Below, in pieces: positions 17,072-25,678 of a stretch of 64,000 bases of DNA (position 1 is the first letter of the stretch; each line of letters begins with the position of its first letter). A program made the translations under genes and the position numbers. The notes under the pieces are model-generated. The model was not told the DNA's origin, made no database searches, and saw nothing but the letters and a program-made list of their open reading frames with translations. Source of the DNA: Paenibacillus sp. N3.4 (GTDB lineage Bacteria > Bacillota > Bacilli > Paenibacillales > NBRC-103111); assembly GCF_008017805.1 (NCBI RefSeq), contig NZ_VRTT01000014.1, positions 50,184 through 114,183 of the forward strand, written 5' to 3'.

Positions 17072-17953
17072 TCACTCCATAAACGACTGGAACCGACGCT
17101 CCACAGCCAGCAAAATGAACACCAGCATCAGGATGCAGCCGACCATGAGCGTGGCAGCAGCTGTGAGCTTTTGAATATCCAGCGAAAAAAACATATTGTT
17201 CATATAGTGCTGCAGCATATAGATGCGGTCATACGGATAATCGCCCGCAAGAAAGTAAGTTTCTCGAAACACTTTAAACGAATTTATAATCGAGATCAGT
17301 ACGACAAAAATCATCGTAGGCGTCAAATATACGAGTGTGATATGAAACAACTGGCGCAGCCTGCTCGCCCCTTCGATCCGTGCCGTCTCATAATAAGAGG
17401 TAGGAACCGCTTGAAGTCCAGCCAAAAACAAGATCATGTTATACCCGATGTTTTTCCATATATACAAGAACACCAGCACCCCCATTGAACCTTCCGATTG
17501 CAGCCAATCTATCCGTCCCCACTGATGGCTATGCATCCAAGCATTCAAGGTACCGTTCCAATCGAAGAAGATTTGCCAAACCATAATAATAGAAGCGACT
17601 GGCACGACGAGCGGTAAAATAAAAGACGTCTGCAACCAATTCCGCATAGGCAGCCGTCGATTCAATAGGAGGGCGAGGGATAGGGACAAAATAATAAGCA
17701 GCGGGACGCTCACACCCGTGAAAATCAAGGTATTCGTCGCAGCTTTGTGAAACGACTTGCTGCTTAGAAGCGCAGCATAATTGTCGATGCCAACAAAAGA
17801 TCCACCGAGCGTTGAGTCTGTAAAAGAATAAAAGATCCCCCCTCCAAAAGGGATCAAATAAAATAAAATGAAGCCAACCGCACTCGGTGCCAAGAAAATC
17901 CAAGCTGCTATTCCGTCCTTACCAAGCCAAGCCGACAAATGAAATTTATTCAT
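17072..17953 (-). CDS. Carbohydrate ABC transporter permease, MalF type
   Basis: A 293-residue permease. It has the first-helix motif AWIFLAPSAVGFILFYLIP, a periplasmic loop, and the EAA loop YYETARIEGASRLRQLFHIT near residue 205. Its ATG overlaps the last 8 bp of the upstream binding-protein gene (ATGAATAA), indicating translational coupling. It forms the transport channel with the next gene. No ATPase gene is present in the operon. Confidence 0.88.
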   Translation of the reverse strand: MNKFHLSAWLGKDGIAAWIFLAPSAVGFILFYLIPFGGGIFYSFTDSTLGGSFVGIDNYAALLSSKSFHKAATNTLIFTGVSVPLLIILSLSLALLLNRRLPMRNWLQTSFILPLVVPVASIIMVWQIFFDWNGTLNAWMHSHQWGRIDWLQSEGSMGVLVFLYIWKNIGYNMILFLAGLQAVPTSYYETARIEGASRLRQLFHITLVYLTPTMIFVVLISIINSFKVFRETYFLAGDYPYDRIYMLQHYMNNMFFSLDIQKLTAAATLMVGCILMLVFILLAVERRFQSFME

Positions 17954-19376
17954 TCAAATAAGTCGTAACCTTATTCTGAATCAGCTTAGCTACATCGGGC
18001 GCCGATTTCTGACCGCTGAAGAAGGCTTGGCTCTCCTTGAAGACGATTTCTTCTATCTTGGAAGGCTGGAACGCGACAGGATGAATGGCTCCCGTCAAGT
18101 AATCTTCCAAAACCTTGATCTGTGCAGGATCGACTGGAAACGACTGTCCTTTCAGTGGACCTTCCTCATAGGCTTTGATCGTTCCCTTAGTCAAGAGCTG
18201 CTGCACTTGTTTCTCGTATGCCTTTTTATTAATCGGAAACCCCGCCCGTTTAGCCGTTGACTGCAATTCCTCCGACATCAGGAACTGAAGAAAATCCAAT
18301 GCCTCTTGTTTCACAGTCGATTTCTCGTTGATTCCGATAATTTGGTATGGGTAGAAGTAACCTCCGGCTTTCGTTCCCTCTGCGCGCGGCTTGGCGTATA
18401 ATCTCGCTTGCTTGCCGGATTCTTTTATCATAACGAGATAAGCCGATGCCGAATTCACATTATCTGTCCTAAACATAGAACTGAGGCTACTTAAGTCGAG
18501 ACCGTCATCGACCAACTTTTTAACCTGCGCCATCATATCGGTAAATGCCTTTGATTCAAAGCTTGCCGTTCGGCGATCCTCATTCACGAAACGCGTATAA
18601 TTCTCTTTCACCATTTCCCTCAGCAGCGCTTGCATCGGTTCTTGTTTTGTTTTTGGCGGTAAAACAATCATATTTCCAACTCCGCCGCGCCCCGATTTGA
18701 ACGGTTCTTTTTGACTTAATTGCTTTAGAGTCTCGGCATACTTTTCCCATGTCCAGTTTTTATCGTCGATCTGTACGCCGCTTTGCTTAATGGCTCCTTC
18801 GTCACCGATCATAACGTTTAGAAAAAACGCAAGCGGCAAGCCATAGAGGGCGCCATTGGTGTGGCTGTTCTCCAGGATATTGTTGTAATAATCGCCCTTG
18901 ATAAATGAGGGGTTCTTTTTCAACATCTCGCTAAGATCAGCAAGCAGATGCTGGCCCACATACTTCTCGCTCGGAAGCGTATCCAAGGTAAGCATGTCAG
19001 GACCTTTGCCTGACAACATCGCTGTATTCGTCGCCGTTACGTATTTCTTGAGCTCAGCTTCCGCGTGTGCATCATCCGTCTCCACGTGTCGAAGATCAAT
19101 GGTAATATTCGGATGAGCAGCTTCATATTTGATCTTGGCTTCCTTCACTCCATTGTCCAGATAAAAGGAGGAAAACACGATTGTCTTTTTCCCGCCTTTT
19201 GGGGAACTCTCTGGAGTCGTTCCCGTCTCTTGCGGAGATATAGTCTTCCCCGCTTCCCCCGTATTTGGAACAGTTGTCCCATTCGTTCTGCCGCCGATCG
19301 TGCTTGAACTGCAAGCCGACATCACAAGCATAATCACGCTTAGGCTAAGTCCTATCCAATATCGTTGTTTATTCAT
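17946..19376 (-). CDS. Extracellular sugar-binding lipoprotein (family 1 solute-binding protein)
   Basis: A 476-residue lipoprotein with the lipobox VMSAC and a Ser/Thr/Gly-rich linker, then a solute-binding fold (KTIVFSSFYLDNGVKEA start, ALDFLQFLMSEEL near the end). It is the receptor of the importer formed by the two permeases downstream. It starts about 145 bp below a terminator that ends the two-component operon, so it is likely transcribed from its own promoter, plausibly controlled by the neighbouring response regulator. Substrate unknown. Confidence 0.88.
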   Translation of the reverse strand: MNKQRYWIGLSLSVIMLVMSACSSSTIGGRTNGTTVPNTGEAGKTISPQETGTTPESSPKGGKKTIVFSSFYLDNGVKEAKIKYEAAHPNITIDLRHVETDDAHAEAELKKYVTATNTAMLSGKGPDMLTLDTLPSEKYVGQHLLADLSEMLKKNPSFIKGDYYNNILENSHTNGALYGLPLAFFLNVMIGDEGAIKQSGVQIDDKNWTWEKYAETLKQLSQKEPFKSGRGGVGNMIVLPPKTKQEPMQALLREMVKENYTRFVNEDRRTASFESKAFTDMMAQVKKLVDDGLDLSSLSSMFRTDNVNSASAYLVMIKESGKQARLYAKPRAEGTKAGGYFYPYQIIGINEKSTVKQEALDFLQFLMSEELQSTAKRAGFPINKKAYEKQVQQLLTKGTIKAYEEGPLKGQSFPVDPAQIKVLEDYLTGAIHPVAFQPSKIEEIVFKESQAFFSGQKSAPDVAKLIQNKVTTYLNE

Positions 19377-19521
19377 TTTCGATTCCCACCATTCATGTCA
19401 TATGATTATATACCTACAAAATCAATATAATCCATGGATGTCACCATCACTTCTCCAACTTGTCAACTTAATGTGTACAGAAAACGACCGCCTACTCCTG
19501 TACACGAAGGATGTGTTGTCA

Positions 19522-19550
19522 TAAAAAAAACCGCCTCTAAGTGAAGGCGG
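19522..19550 (-). terminator. Rho-independent terminator of the regulator-lipoprotein operon
   Basis: CCGCCT (19531-19536) pairs with AGGCGG (19545-19550), with an eight-A run on the plus strand that becomes the minus-strand T tract. It ends the transcript of the response regulator, kinase and propeller lipoprotein. Confidence 0.85.
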
Positions 19551-19571
19551 GAAGGTTCATCAAGATCAAGT

Positions 19572-20702
19572 TCATTTGAACTCAATCACCAAATTTTGAT
19601 TGCTTATGACTTCAGGCGCTATAACAACACGAGGCTGATCTTGTTCGTAAGCTTTCAAGCCGCTAAGCAGCAGCTTTCCGTTATCAGGATTCCAATTTAT
19701 CTGTGAAGGTACAACTCCTTTAAAAATTTGAGTTTTGTTCAACACATTGTTTCCATACAGCGAAGCTACATATAGCGTGTCCTTATCCTGCGAGTACGCG
19801 ATATACTTGCGATCCGACGATAGGCGGAACATGCCAATCTGCTCTATTAAGATGGAGAGTGTGGCATTTCGTCGGTCATACGCATATAAGGTACCTTCCG
19901 GACCGATGAACGCGAGTTGGTCGTTATGAATCCATTCCACCCCACTGTCACGTCTAACGAGATGCTCATATTTGCTTGCAAATTCGTTTCCGTTCCATGT
20001 ACCGAATTGGGCAGAGGAAAGCTTGTCAGTCGTTTTGACAACCGCCATACTTTGAGCGTCGTCGGTAATATGGACCGAGGTGATTGTATCTTTCGGCTTC
20101 CATCCCGCGAATGAATAGCCTTTCATCGTTTTCTCCGTCGTATCGTACACGCTGATCTGGGCTTCTCCGGTCACTCCACTGCGGGTGATATAGATGAGGT
20201 ACCGACCATTATTTGACCATCCGAATTTGACAGTTCCAATCTGTTCATTCGATATGCGCCCTATACTTGTCCGCTGCTGATCGGTAAGTGAAACCAGATT
20301 CACGGCATAAGTACCGTCGTACTTCCGTACGGTGGAAGCAACAACTTGACCGTTAGGTGATAAGGTAATGTTGTTTTCCTGCACATCCGCATTTCGCAAT
20401 TTCAGGTGAGATTCGTAAGGATAGTCGACACGATCCAGACTAGCTGAGCGGGTTTGCTTCCCAAAGAGGCTAAGCAGTGCATCTTGATCAATCCACCCTA
20501 ATGGCATCCCGGATTCCGTGCTTTTGTCCAAAACGCGGTAAATGGTCTTGACGTCAAACAGTTCGTTTTTCTCGCTTGTCGCTGCCTCATCCCCCGAATC
20601 CGGAATAATTATCGTTTCCGACCGTGTTGCTCGTAAACAGCCCGTCAGCATGACGGATACAATCATGAGAAGAACGAACAACTCCGCCCCTCGTTTGCTC
20701 AT
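19572..20702 (-). CDS. Beta-propeller (TolB-like) lipoprotein
   Basis: A 376-residue lipoprotein with lipobox MLTGC. The mature part shows repeated beta-strand blades such as QVVASTVRKYDGTYAVNLVS, FGWSNNGRYLIYITR and INWNPDNGKLLLSGLK, a WD40/TolB-like propeller. Its ATG overlaps the stop of the histidine kinase gene by four bases (ATGA), so the two are coupled. A surface propeller encoded with a sensor kinase suggests an accessory receptor or inhibitor of that kinase; this role is inferred from position only. Confidence 0.75.
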   Translation of the reverse strand: MSKRGAELFVLLMIVSVMLTGCLRATRSETIIIPDSGDEAATSEKNELFDVKTIYRVLDKSTESGMPLGWIDQDALLSLFGKQTRSASLDRVDYPYESHLKLRNADVQENNITLSPNGQVVASTVRKYDGTYAVNLVSLTDQQRTSIGRISNEQIGTVKFGWSNNGRYLIYITRSGVTGEAQISVYDTTEKTMKGYSFAGWKPKDTITSVHITDDAQSMAVVKTTDKLSSAQFGTWNGNEFASKYEHLVRRDSGVEWIHNDQLAFIGPEGTLYAYDRRNATLSILIEQIGMFRLSSDRKYIAYSQDKDTLYVASLYGNNVLNKTQIFKGVVPSQINWNPDNGKLLLSGLKAYEQDQPRVVIAPEVISNQNLVIEFK

Positions 20703-22153
20703 TCCAGCACCCTCTCTGTTCTATAAGGGATGTCGATATAAACATTCGTTTGCTCCAATTCGCTAGTAAAGCGGATGCTCCCTTGATGCTCCTCGACGAT
20801 TCCTTTGCAAATGCTAAGCCCTAAGCCTACGCTTCCCACTCCATGACTAACAGGATCTGCTCGATAAAATGGCTCGACAATACGGCTGAGATGCTCGGGG
20901 CTTATCGTCGGTCCTTGATTGGAAAATGTAAATTGTACGTAGCTGGACGCAAGTCTAGCGCTCGCCACAATGTCCGTATGAGCATACCCGTATTTGATCG
21001 CGTTATCGAGCAAATTAATAAACAGCTGCCGCAGTTTGTCGGCATGTCCATGAACGAATAAACCTTCCTCGCCTTCACAGCGAATGGTCTTCTTATACCG
21101 CTGAGCTTTGATCATCATCGTCTCGCAGACGTCTCGCAAAACAAGCCCCGAGTCGACAAGCGCAAACGAGTCCGGATCAGAGGATTCCTTCGACATTTCA
21201 AGCAGCTTCAACACCAGGTCATGCAGCCGCTTACTCTCATCTATAATATGGTTCATCCCTTTTTGAAATAAAACTGGATCTTGCGTTTCGTTCTCTCGGA
21301 TAATAGTCGCATAGCCCATAATCGTAGTCAGCGGGGTTTTCAACTCATGGGTCACATTATCGAAAAACTGCTTGCGTACTAGATTCAACTCCTCTAGCCG
21401 ATCTCGATCCTTTTCGATTTTAGTGAACTGATCCCGCAGCTTCTCAATCATCCTGCTAAAATTGGCGGCAAGCTTGCCGATCTCATCGTTCCGTCGGAAC
21501 GTGAGGCGAGTGTCCAGATTGCCATTCATGACTTCTGTGGACGCTTTGGTCAATTTCACTAAAGGAACGGTGATATGACGTGATAACAAATAGGAGAACA
21601 GGAAAGCCGCTGCGAATACCGCCATCGCAATCATAAAGATCGTACGCTGAATCTGGGTGCTCTGCTCGTAGAGCAGGGTAAAATCCTTGGCGAAGCGGAT
21701 AATCCCTACCTTGCTTCCATCGACTATGACGGGGTAGGAAAAGAGGACGGATGCGGTACCATTTTCGTAGGAAATGTTGTACGCAGTCTTGCCTTGCAGC
21801 GCCTGATTCAAGTCGTCTCCGCCTATTGAAAAAATCTTTTGATCAGAGGCAAACAGCAGCTCCCCGGTTAAATCATACATGCCAATGTTAGAGGAACTAT
21901 CATGCTGCAAGGCTTTCGCCATTTCTTCAGCAATTTGCCCGAAATAAAGTTCGTCGTTGGCAAAATGATGGATCATGTAAGATTGCCGCACATATGCATT
22001 ACTGTTGTTCTTCAGTCCAACCAAGCTATCGGTTATGATCTTACGATTGCCGGATTCAATGTTTTTTGCCACCATCTGATTCAAGATCAAAAAGAAAACT
22101 AGGAAAATCAAAAAGAACCCGATGAACAGCTTGGCTCCAATGGTGCGAAACAT
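20699..22153 (-). CDS. Sensor histidine kinase
   Basis: A 484-residue membrane kinase. Helix 1 at about 7-28 and helix 2 at about 167-190 enclose an extracellular sensor domain. HAMP follows (about 190-243), then a HisKA phosphoacceptor with NVTHELKTPLTTIMGYATII and a HATPase domain with LRQLFINLLDNAIKYG (N box) and GSVGLGLSICKGIVEE (G box). It phosphorylates the response regulator encoded 14 bp upstream. The 3' end overlaps the propeller lipoprotein gene. Confidence 0.93.
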   Translation of the reverse strand: MFRTIGAKLFIGFFLIFLVFFLILNQMVAKNIESGNRKIITDSLVGLKNNSNAYVRQSYMIHHFANDELYFGQIAEEMAKALQHDSSSNIGMYDLTGELLFASDQKIFSIGGDDLNQALQGKTAYNISYENGTASVLFSYPVIVDGSKVGIIRFAKDFTLLYEQSTQIQRTIFMIAMAVFAAAFLFSYLLSRHITVPLVKLTKASTEVMNGNLDTRLTFRRNDEIGKLAANFSRMIEKLRDQFTKIEKDRDRLEELNLVRKQFFDNVTHELKTPLTTIMGYATIIRENETQDPVLFQKGMNHIIDESKRLHDLVLKLLEMSKESSDPDSFALVDSGLVLRDVCETMMIKAQRYKKTIRCEGEEGLFVHGHADKLRQLFINLLDNAIKYGYAHTDIVASARLASSYVQFTFSNQGPTISPEHLSRIVEPFYRADPVSHGVGSVGLGLSICKGIVEEHQGSIRFTSELEQTNVYIDIPYRTERVLE

Positions 22154-22166
22154 GCTATGAACCCAC

Positions 22167-22853
22167 CTACTTCTCGAATTTATAGCCGATGCTGAATACA
22201 GTAGTGATCAAGTCGCTGAAGCCCAGCTTTTTGCGCAACCGTTGAATATGCGTATCGACCGTTCTCGTATCCCCGGCATAATCGTATCCCCATACCGTAT
22301 CCAGCAGTTCCGTCCGGGTGAAGATTCTGCCCCTGTACTGGTACAGCATCATCAGGAGGTCATATTCTTTGGGCGTCAAATCAATCCATTCATCGTTTTT
22401 TTGGACTATTCGCTCCGCTGTAGAAATCACAATATCCTTAATTCGAATAAGCTCCTCTTTGGATTCTATGCTCGTCCGATTCGCTTGGGCAATTCGCCGT
22501 AAAATCGTTCGAATTCGGGCTACAACTTCCCGTAGATCAAAAGGTTTCGTAATATAGTCGTCCGCTCCGAATTCCAGACCTAGTATTTTATCGGTTATAT
22601 CGGATTTCGCCGTAATCATAACAATCGGCATGTTATAAGCTGCTGTCACTTTTTTGCAAATGTCAAGACCGCTCTCGCCCTGCAGCATCCAGTCCAGCAA
22701 CAGCAAGTCCGGCTTAAACGTCTCAAGTATTTTCCAACCTTCGGCTCCTGTTTGTGCCTTCTTGGTCAAATATCCTTCCTTGTTCAACCCGTACTCGAGC
22801 AAATCCGCAATAGCTGCCTCATCCTCGATAATTAAAATTTTGGTTTTCTCCAT
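22167..22853 (-). CDS. OmpR/PhoB-type response regulator
   Basis: A 228-residue regulator with a receiver domain (acidic pair in IIEDEAAI, phosphoacceptor Asp in LLLLDWMLQGESG, Lys in DYITKPFDL) and a C-terminal winged helix (LTPKEYDLLMML, RTVDTHIQRLRKKL). I chose the ATG at 22853 because GTGGAGGA lies six bases upstream; residues further upstream do not fit the family. It is the first gene of the kinase/lipoprotein operon and probably controls the adjacent sugar transporter. Confidence 0.94.
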   Translation of the reverse strand: MEKTKILIIEDEAAIADLLEYGLNKEGYLTKKAQTGAEGWKILETFKPDLLLLDWMLQGESGLDICKKVTAAYNMPIVMITAKSDITDKILGLEFGADDYITKPFDLREVVARIRTILRRIAQANRTSIESKEELIRIKDIVISTAERIVQKNDEWIDLTPKEYDLLMMLYQYRGRIFTRTELLDTVWGYDYAGDTRTVDTHIQRLRKKLGFSDLITTVFSIGYKFEK

Positions 22854-23172
22854 TCGTCCTCCACATAACACTGCAAAATGTACAACCAAACTGTATGCCT
22901 CTCGGTCGAGGAATCCCATCTATTGTACTATGCTCGAATAAGCCGACTCAACCAACAGTAGGTTGTTGTCATAACGGAGCAGTACGTTTCGCTATTTAGT
23001 TTAAGGCTTACTTGTATCATGCACGTCGCCGACTTGTAAACTTTTTGTGTCCAAATCTAGCTCAATGCCAAAATCAGTGCTTGAACAAATGCAAAAGTGT
23101 GCGTTAGCTGACCGCTAACCTTACCAGAATCCTACCAAGACTCCCTTTAGAAATGTAAAACTACATCTCTAC
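22854..23172. other. Upstream region of the two-component operon and left island flank
   Basis: No gene is supported here. The right part (from about 23110) resembles the segment just left of the second island repeat (34800-34861): both carry ACCxTACCAGA(A/T)TCCTACCA about 60 bp before the 38-bp repeat. Confidence 0.5.
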
Positions 23173-23210
23173 GCCCCGTAAACCCTTACTCTACAAGGGT
23201 TATTTGTCAT
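23173..23210. repeat. Left 38-bp direct repeat of the island (putative attL)
   Basis: A 38-bp sequence, starting GCCCCGTAAACCC and ending TTATTTGTCAT, occurs identically at 34862-34899. Similarity continues for about 30 bp on the right (AAAGGAACCCAGCCAACGGGG in both copies) and loosely on the left. The core contains the inverted repeat AACCCTT/AAGGGTT. A tyrosine integrase remnant lies just inside the right copy. This is the expected layout of an integrated element. Confidence 0.85.
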
Positions 23211-23612
23211 GACATAAAAAAAGGAACCCAGCCAACGGGGCGTAGGTTCCGGGAATTTAGTGATTTTTTAAGGTTTGAGAGATAAGGAAAACTAAGGCGT
23301 AAAGCCTTGTGTGGCAAGGGTTTGAGCTATTTTCAGAGAATGAAGGGATTTCATTTTCAATGCGCCGCGGAATGCGGAGTGTCTCATTCCCTACCAGAAA
23401 TCCTACCAGGGATTATTTACATGACCTCATCGCCGCATTCGAGAGATAGGGTTTTGTACATTAAGGGAAAAACTGAAGAAAGTCTTGTAGGACAAGCCTT
23501 TCTTCAGTTTAATGTTTCTGCATTCGAATGGTCCGCAACGATCAGAATGAAAAAGTGTGACCAAAATACATATTCCATCACAAACATCCAAGAGTTCCAT
23601 CAAAGAGGAAAT

Positions 23613-23735
23613 ATGTGCACAAAATTTATTTGGTTTATTTGTGCAGGAACCCTCATATTCTTATTGTCAGAGACTTCAATTATTATCCAACAAGTTTCTG
23701 AACATATTGACAGGTTAAGAGATCAAGAAAAATGA
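23613..23735 (+). CDS. Possible 40-residue single-helix membrane peptide
   Basis: The ATG at 23613, after AAAGAGGAA with short spacing, opens a frame encoding a hydrophobic helix (FIWFICAGTLIFLLS) and a charged tail ending DRLRDQEK. It converges on the caspase-like gene, 3 bp away. The frame is open back to 23307, but that upstream part reads through fossil repeat sequence and looks non-coding. Size and layout resemble small membrane toxins; this is not established. Confidence 0.35.
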   Translation: MCTKFIWFICAGTLIFLLSETSIIIQQVSEHIDRLRDQEK

Positions 23736-23738
23736 TTA

Positions 23739-25262
23739 TTATTCTAGTTCCAGTTGGTTTACATGAGACAGTGCAATTAGACTTGTTTTGGCGCTTGATA
23801 ACATCTCCATAATAGTCCTTGTACCCCTTGGCTTAATTATTAGTTCATTTGTTGCAGTTAAAATGGTAAACTTTACTCCGTCAGGTGCTTGATATTCAAT
23901 ATAACCCCTTATATCATCCTCAACTAAATTACCACCAATCTCATCCTCGGCATCCTCGAACTTTTCAACCATTAAATCGAAATCAATCTCTCCGTTAATT
24001 GGGATAACAATTTCATCTGGGCGGATTGGAAAAACTCGCTCAAAGTTTTCAGGAAGTTCGTTAGCATCCGTGAGGAGTATTAATGTACGAATAATCATAA
24101 CTTGTTTAGGGTTATCAGGATTTTGCAAAGAATCGATTGTGAAACGAAACAAACTAGAATCTAAGGAGCCACCACCATCTTGAACGCTCTTAGTAATATC
24201 CCTCCGTCGCAAGCCAAGGATGTCCTTACAACGCTCATAAATTGTATTAATTTCCTCTGAAATCGGTGTGGTCATAAGTCGATTTATGAAGTTATTTGCG
24301 TTTCCTGAATGGTACTCAGGTTCCCTATGCGTACTTCTATTAAAGCCAGGAAGGTTCCGAACATTTTGTGCTTCATTTTGTCGAAACATCATATCTTCAT
24401 AAGCTAAATCAATACCCATTAATGGTAAATCGAAGTTTTGCTCGTCTATACCAAGATCACATACCGCAAATGTGTTGGAGCTTGATATTTGAGCCCACGG
24501 CGTTTGATTAGCACGTAATGTAGTTCGACTTCTAATAAATTCGGGCACAGCTTGTCGAAGATAATTTTGTAAAGAAGTATCAGTAATGTATTGATCCCTT
24601 ACTAAGGCCTCCCTAACATCACCCTTAAGCGCCTTAATAAGATGGTACGTCCAAATCCCATGCTGCAATATGTTACTGGGATACGATTTTTCTCCAGGAG
24701 AACAAGATAAGAACATAGCTTGATAATTACTCGAACGAACAAAATCAACAAATTCATTATTGCTCATCTCTGAAAGTAAATCTCGTGAAGGAAATTGTTC
24801 TTGAATGTGGCTTGCACATGCGTCAATAAATATTAGACTCTTATTACATTCGGAATTATGTAAGGGATCAAACAAAATATCCTTTAGAGCAACGGTTGTA
24901 CCACTAAGATTGGCTGTGTGTGTGTCCCAAGTTGTTATCCTATTAGATCCATCAGCATAGAAGCCATGCCCAGCGTAATAGAATATAAATCGATTATCTT
25001 CTTGAAGATTTCTGATCTCATATGAAAGTTCTTGCCGTAACGCTGTTGCGGTTGCATCTTGATTAATCCACATTTTCACATTTTCTATAGGTACACCCAT
25101 GTCATTTATGAGCCAACTGTAAAATGCTCTAGCATCATTCTCAGCATAATGTACTTGAGAAATATTAAATTGATAATTTTCTACTGCAATTATTACAGCG
25201 TATGTTTGTTGAGATGCAATAACGTCCATAATTTCTTCAACTCCAAATCTCAAAATTTTCAT
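23739..25262 (-). CDS. Caspase-family (C14-like) cysteine protease
   Basis: A 507-residue cytoplasmic protein. The N-terminal 250 residues form a caspase-like fold: TYAVIIAVENY strand, catalytic His in FYYAGHGFYADG (about 98) and catalytic Cys in IFIDACASH (about 147). The remaining 250 residues match no family I know; they include an acidic stretch (DLMVEKFEDAEDE) and late beta-rich sequence. The gene is the last of a minus-strand series after OLD, UvrD and KAP genes inside the island. By analogy with bacterial caspase-like effectors it may cleave a host protein on phage infection. The start is uncertain: 25262 follows AGGGG closely, while 25229 (MDVIASQ) is also possible. Confidence 0.8.
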   Translation of the reverse strand: MKILRFGVEEIMDVIASQQTYAVIIAVENYQFNISQVHYAENDARAFYSWLINDMGVPIENVKMWINQDATATALRQELSYEIRNLQEDNRFIFYYAGHGFYADGSNRITTWDTHTANLSGTTVALKDILFDPLHNSECNKSLIFIDACASHIQEQFPSRDLLSEMSNNEFVDFVRSSNYQAMFLSCSPGEKSYPSNILQHGIWTYHLIKALKGDVREALVRDQYITDTSLQNYLRQAVPEFIRSRTTLRANQTPWAQISSSNTFAVCDLGIDEQNFDLPLMGIDLAYEDMMFRQNEAQNVRNLPGFNRSTHREPEYHSGNANNFINRLMTTPISEEINTIYERCKDILGLRRRDITKSVQDGGGSLDSSLFRFTIDSLQNPDNPKQVMIIRTLILLTDANELPENFERVFPIRPDEIVIPINGEIDFDLMVEKFEDAEDEIGGNLVEDDIRGYIEYQAPDGVKFTILTATNELIIKPRGTRTIMEMLSSAKTSLIALSHVNQLELE

Positions 25263-25364
25263 TGCCCCTAAAAACCTTGTAGGCCGCTTAATTAAATGTA
25301 GGTTTAGTGCACCGAATCACTCAGAAGTAGAAATAATGTAATCATGATTTTTATCTCTCTAATA

Positions 25365-25658
25365 TTAATCATCAGTACTTCCCTGGTGACGTTCAGCCTC
25401 ACTCTCAAAATACATTTTTTCAGTCAAAACTTCATTCAGCTGCTTATATCTTTTTTTCAAAAGTAAATCTGATTCCTGTTTTTCTCTATCGGTAAAAAAA
25501 TCTTTTATTGTACTGCTGTCCGTCCTGTCAATCAGTAAATATATAAATTTCCATGTATCGACGCTAAATTGAGCTTTTATTTTTTCAAATGCAGTTGTAA
25601 ACAAAGTTTCAAAAACATGTAACTTTTCAATGTGGATATTTGTTACTATCTTCTCCAA
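25365..25658 (-). CDS. C-terminal part of the KAP NTPase in a shifted frame, or separate 97-residue ORF
   Basis: This open frame has only a TTG with no ribosome site as a start. Translation of the same frame upstream, back to about 25703, is protein-like (FNAKYNEALNQNDICTLEKI) and begins exactly where the KAP frame would continue if one T were added to the run of four T (plus-strand AAAA at 25704-25707). The joined protein would have 577 residues. The segment is helical and charged with no recognisable domain. I favour the frameshift reading. Confidence 0.5.
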   Translation of the reverse strand: MEKIVTNIHIEKLHVFETLFTTAFEKIKAQFSVDTWKFIYLLIDRTDSSTIKDFFTDREKQESDLLLKKRYKQLNEVLTEKMYFESEAERHQGSTDD

Positions 25659-25678
25659 TGTACAGATATCATTTTGGT

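Noticed and set aside
23307..23612. Extended start for the small membrane peptide
   Set aside because: The upstream part reads through degenerate attachment-like sequence and has no ribosome site.
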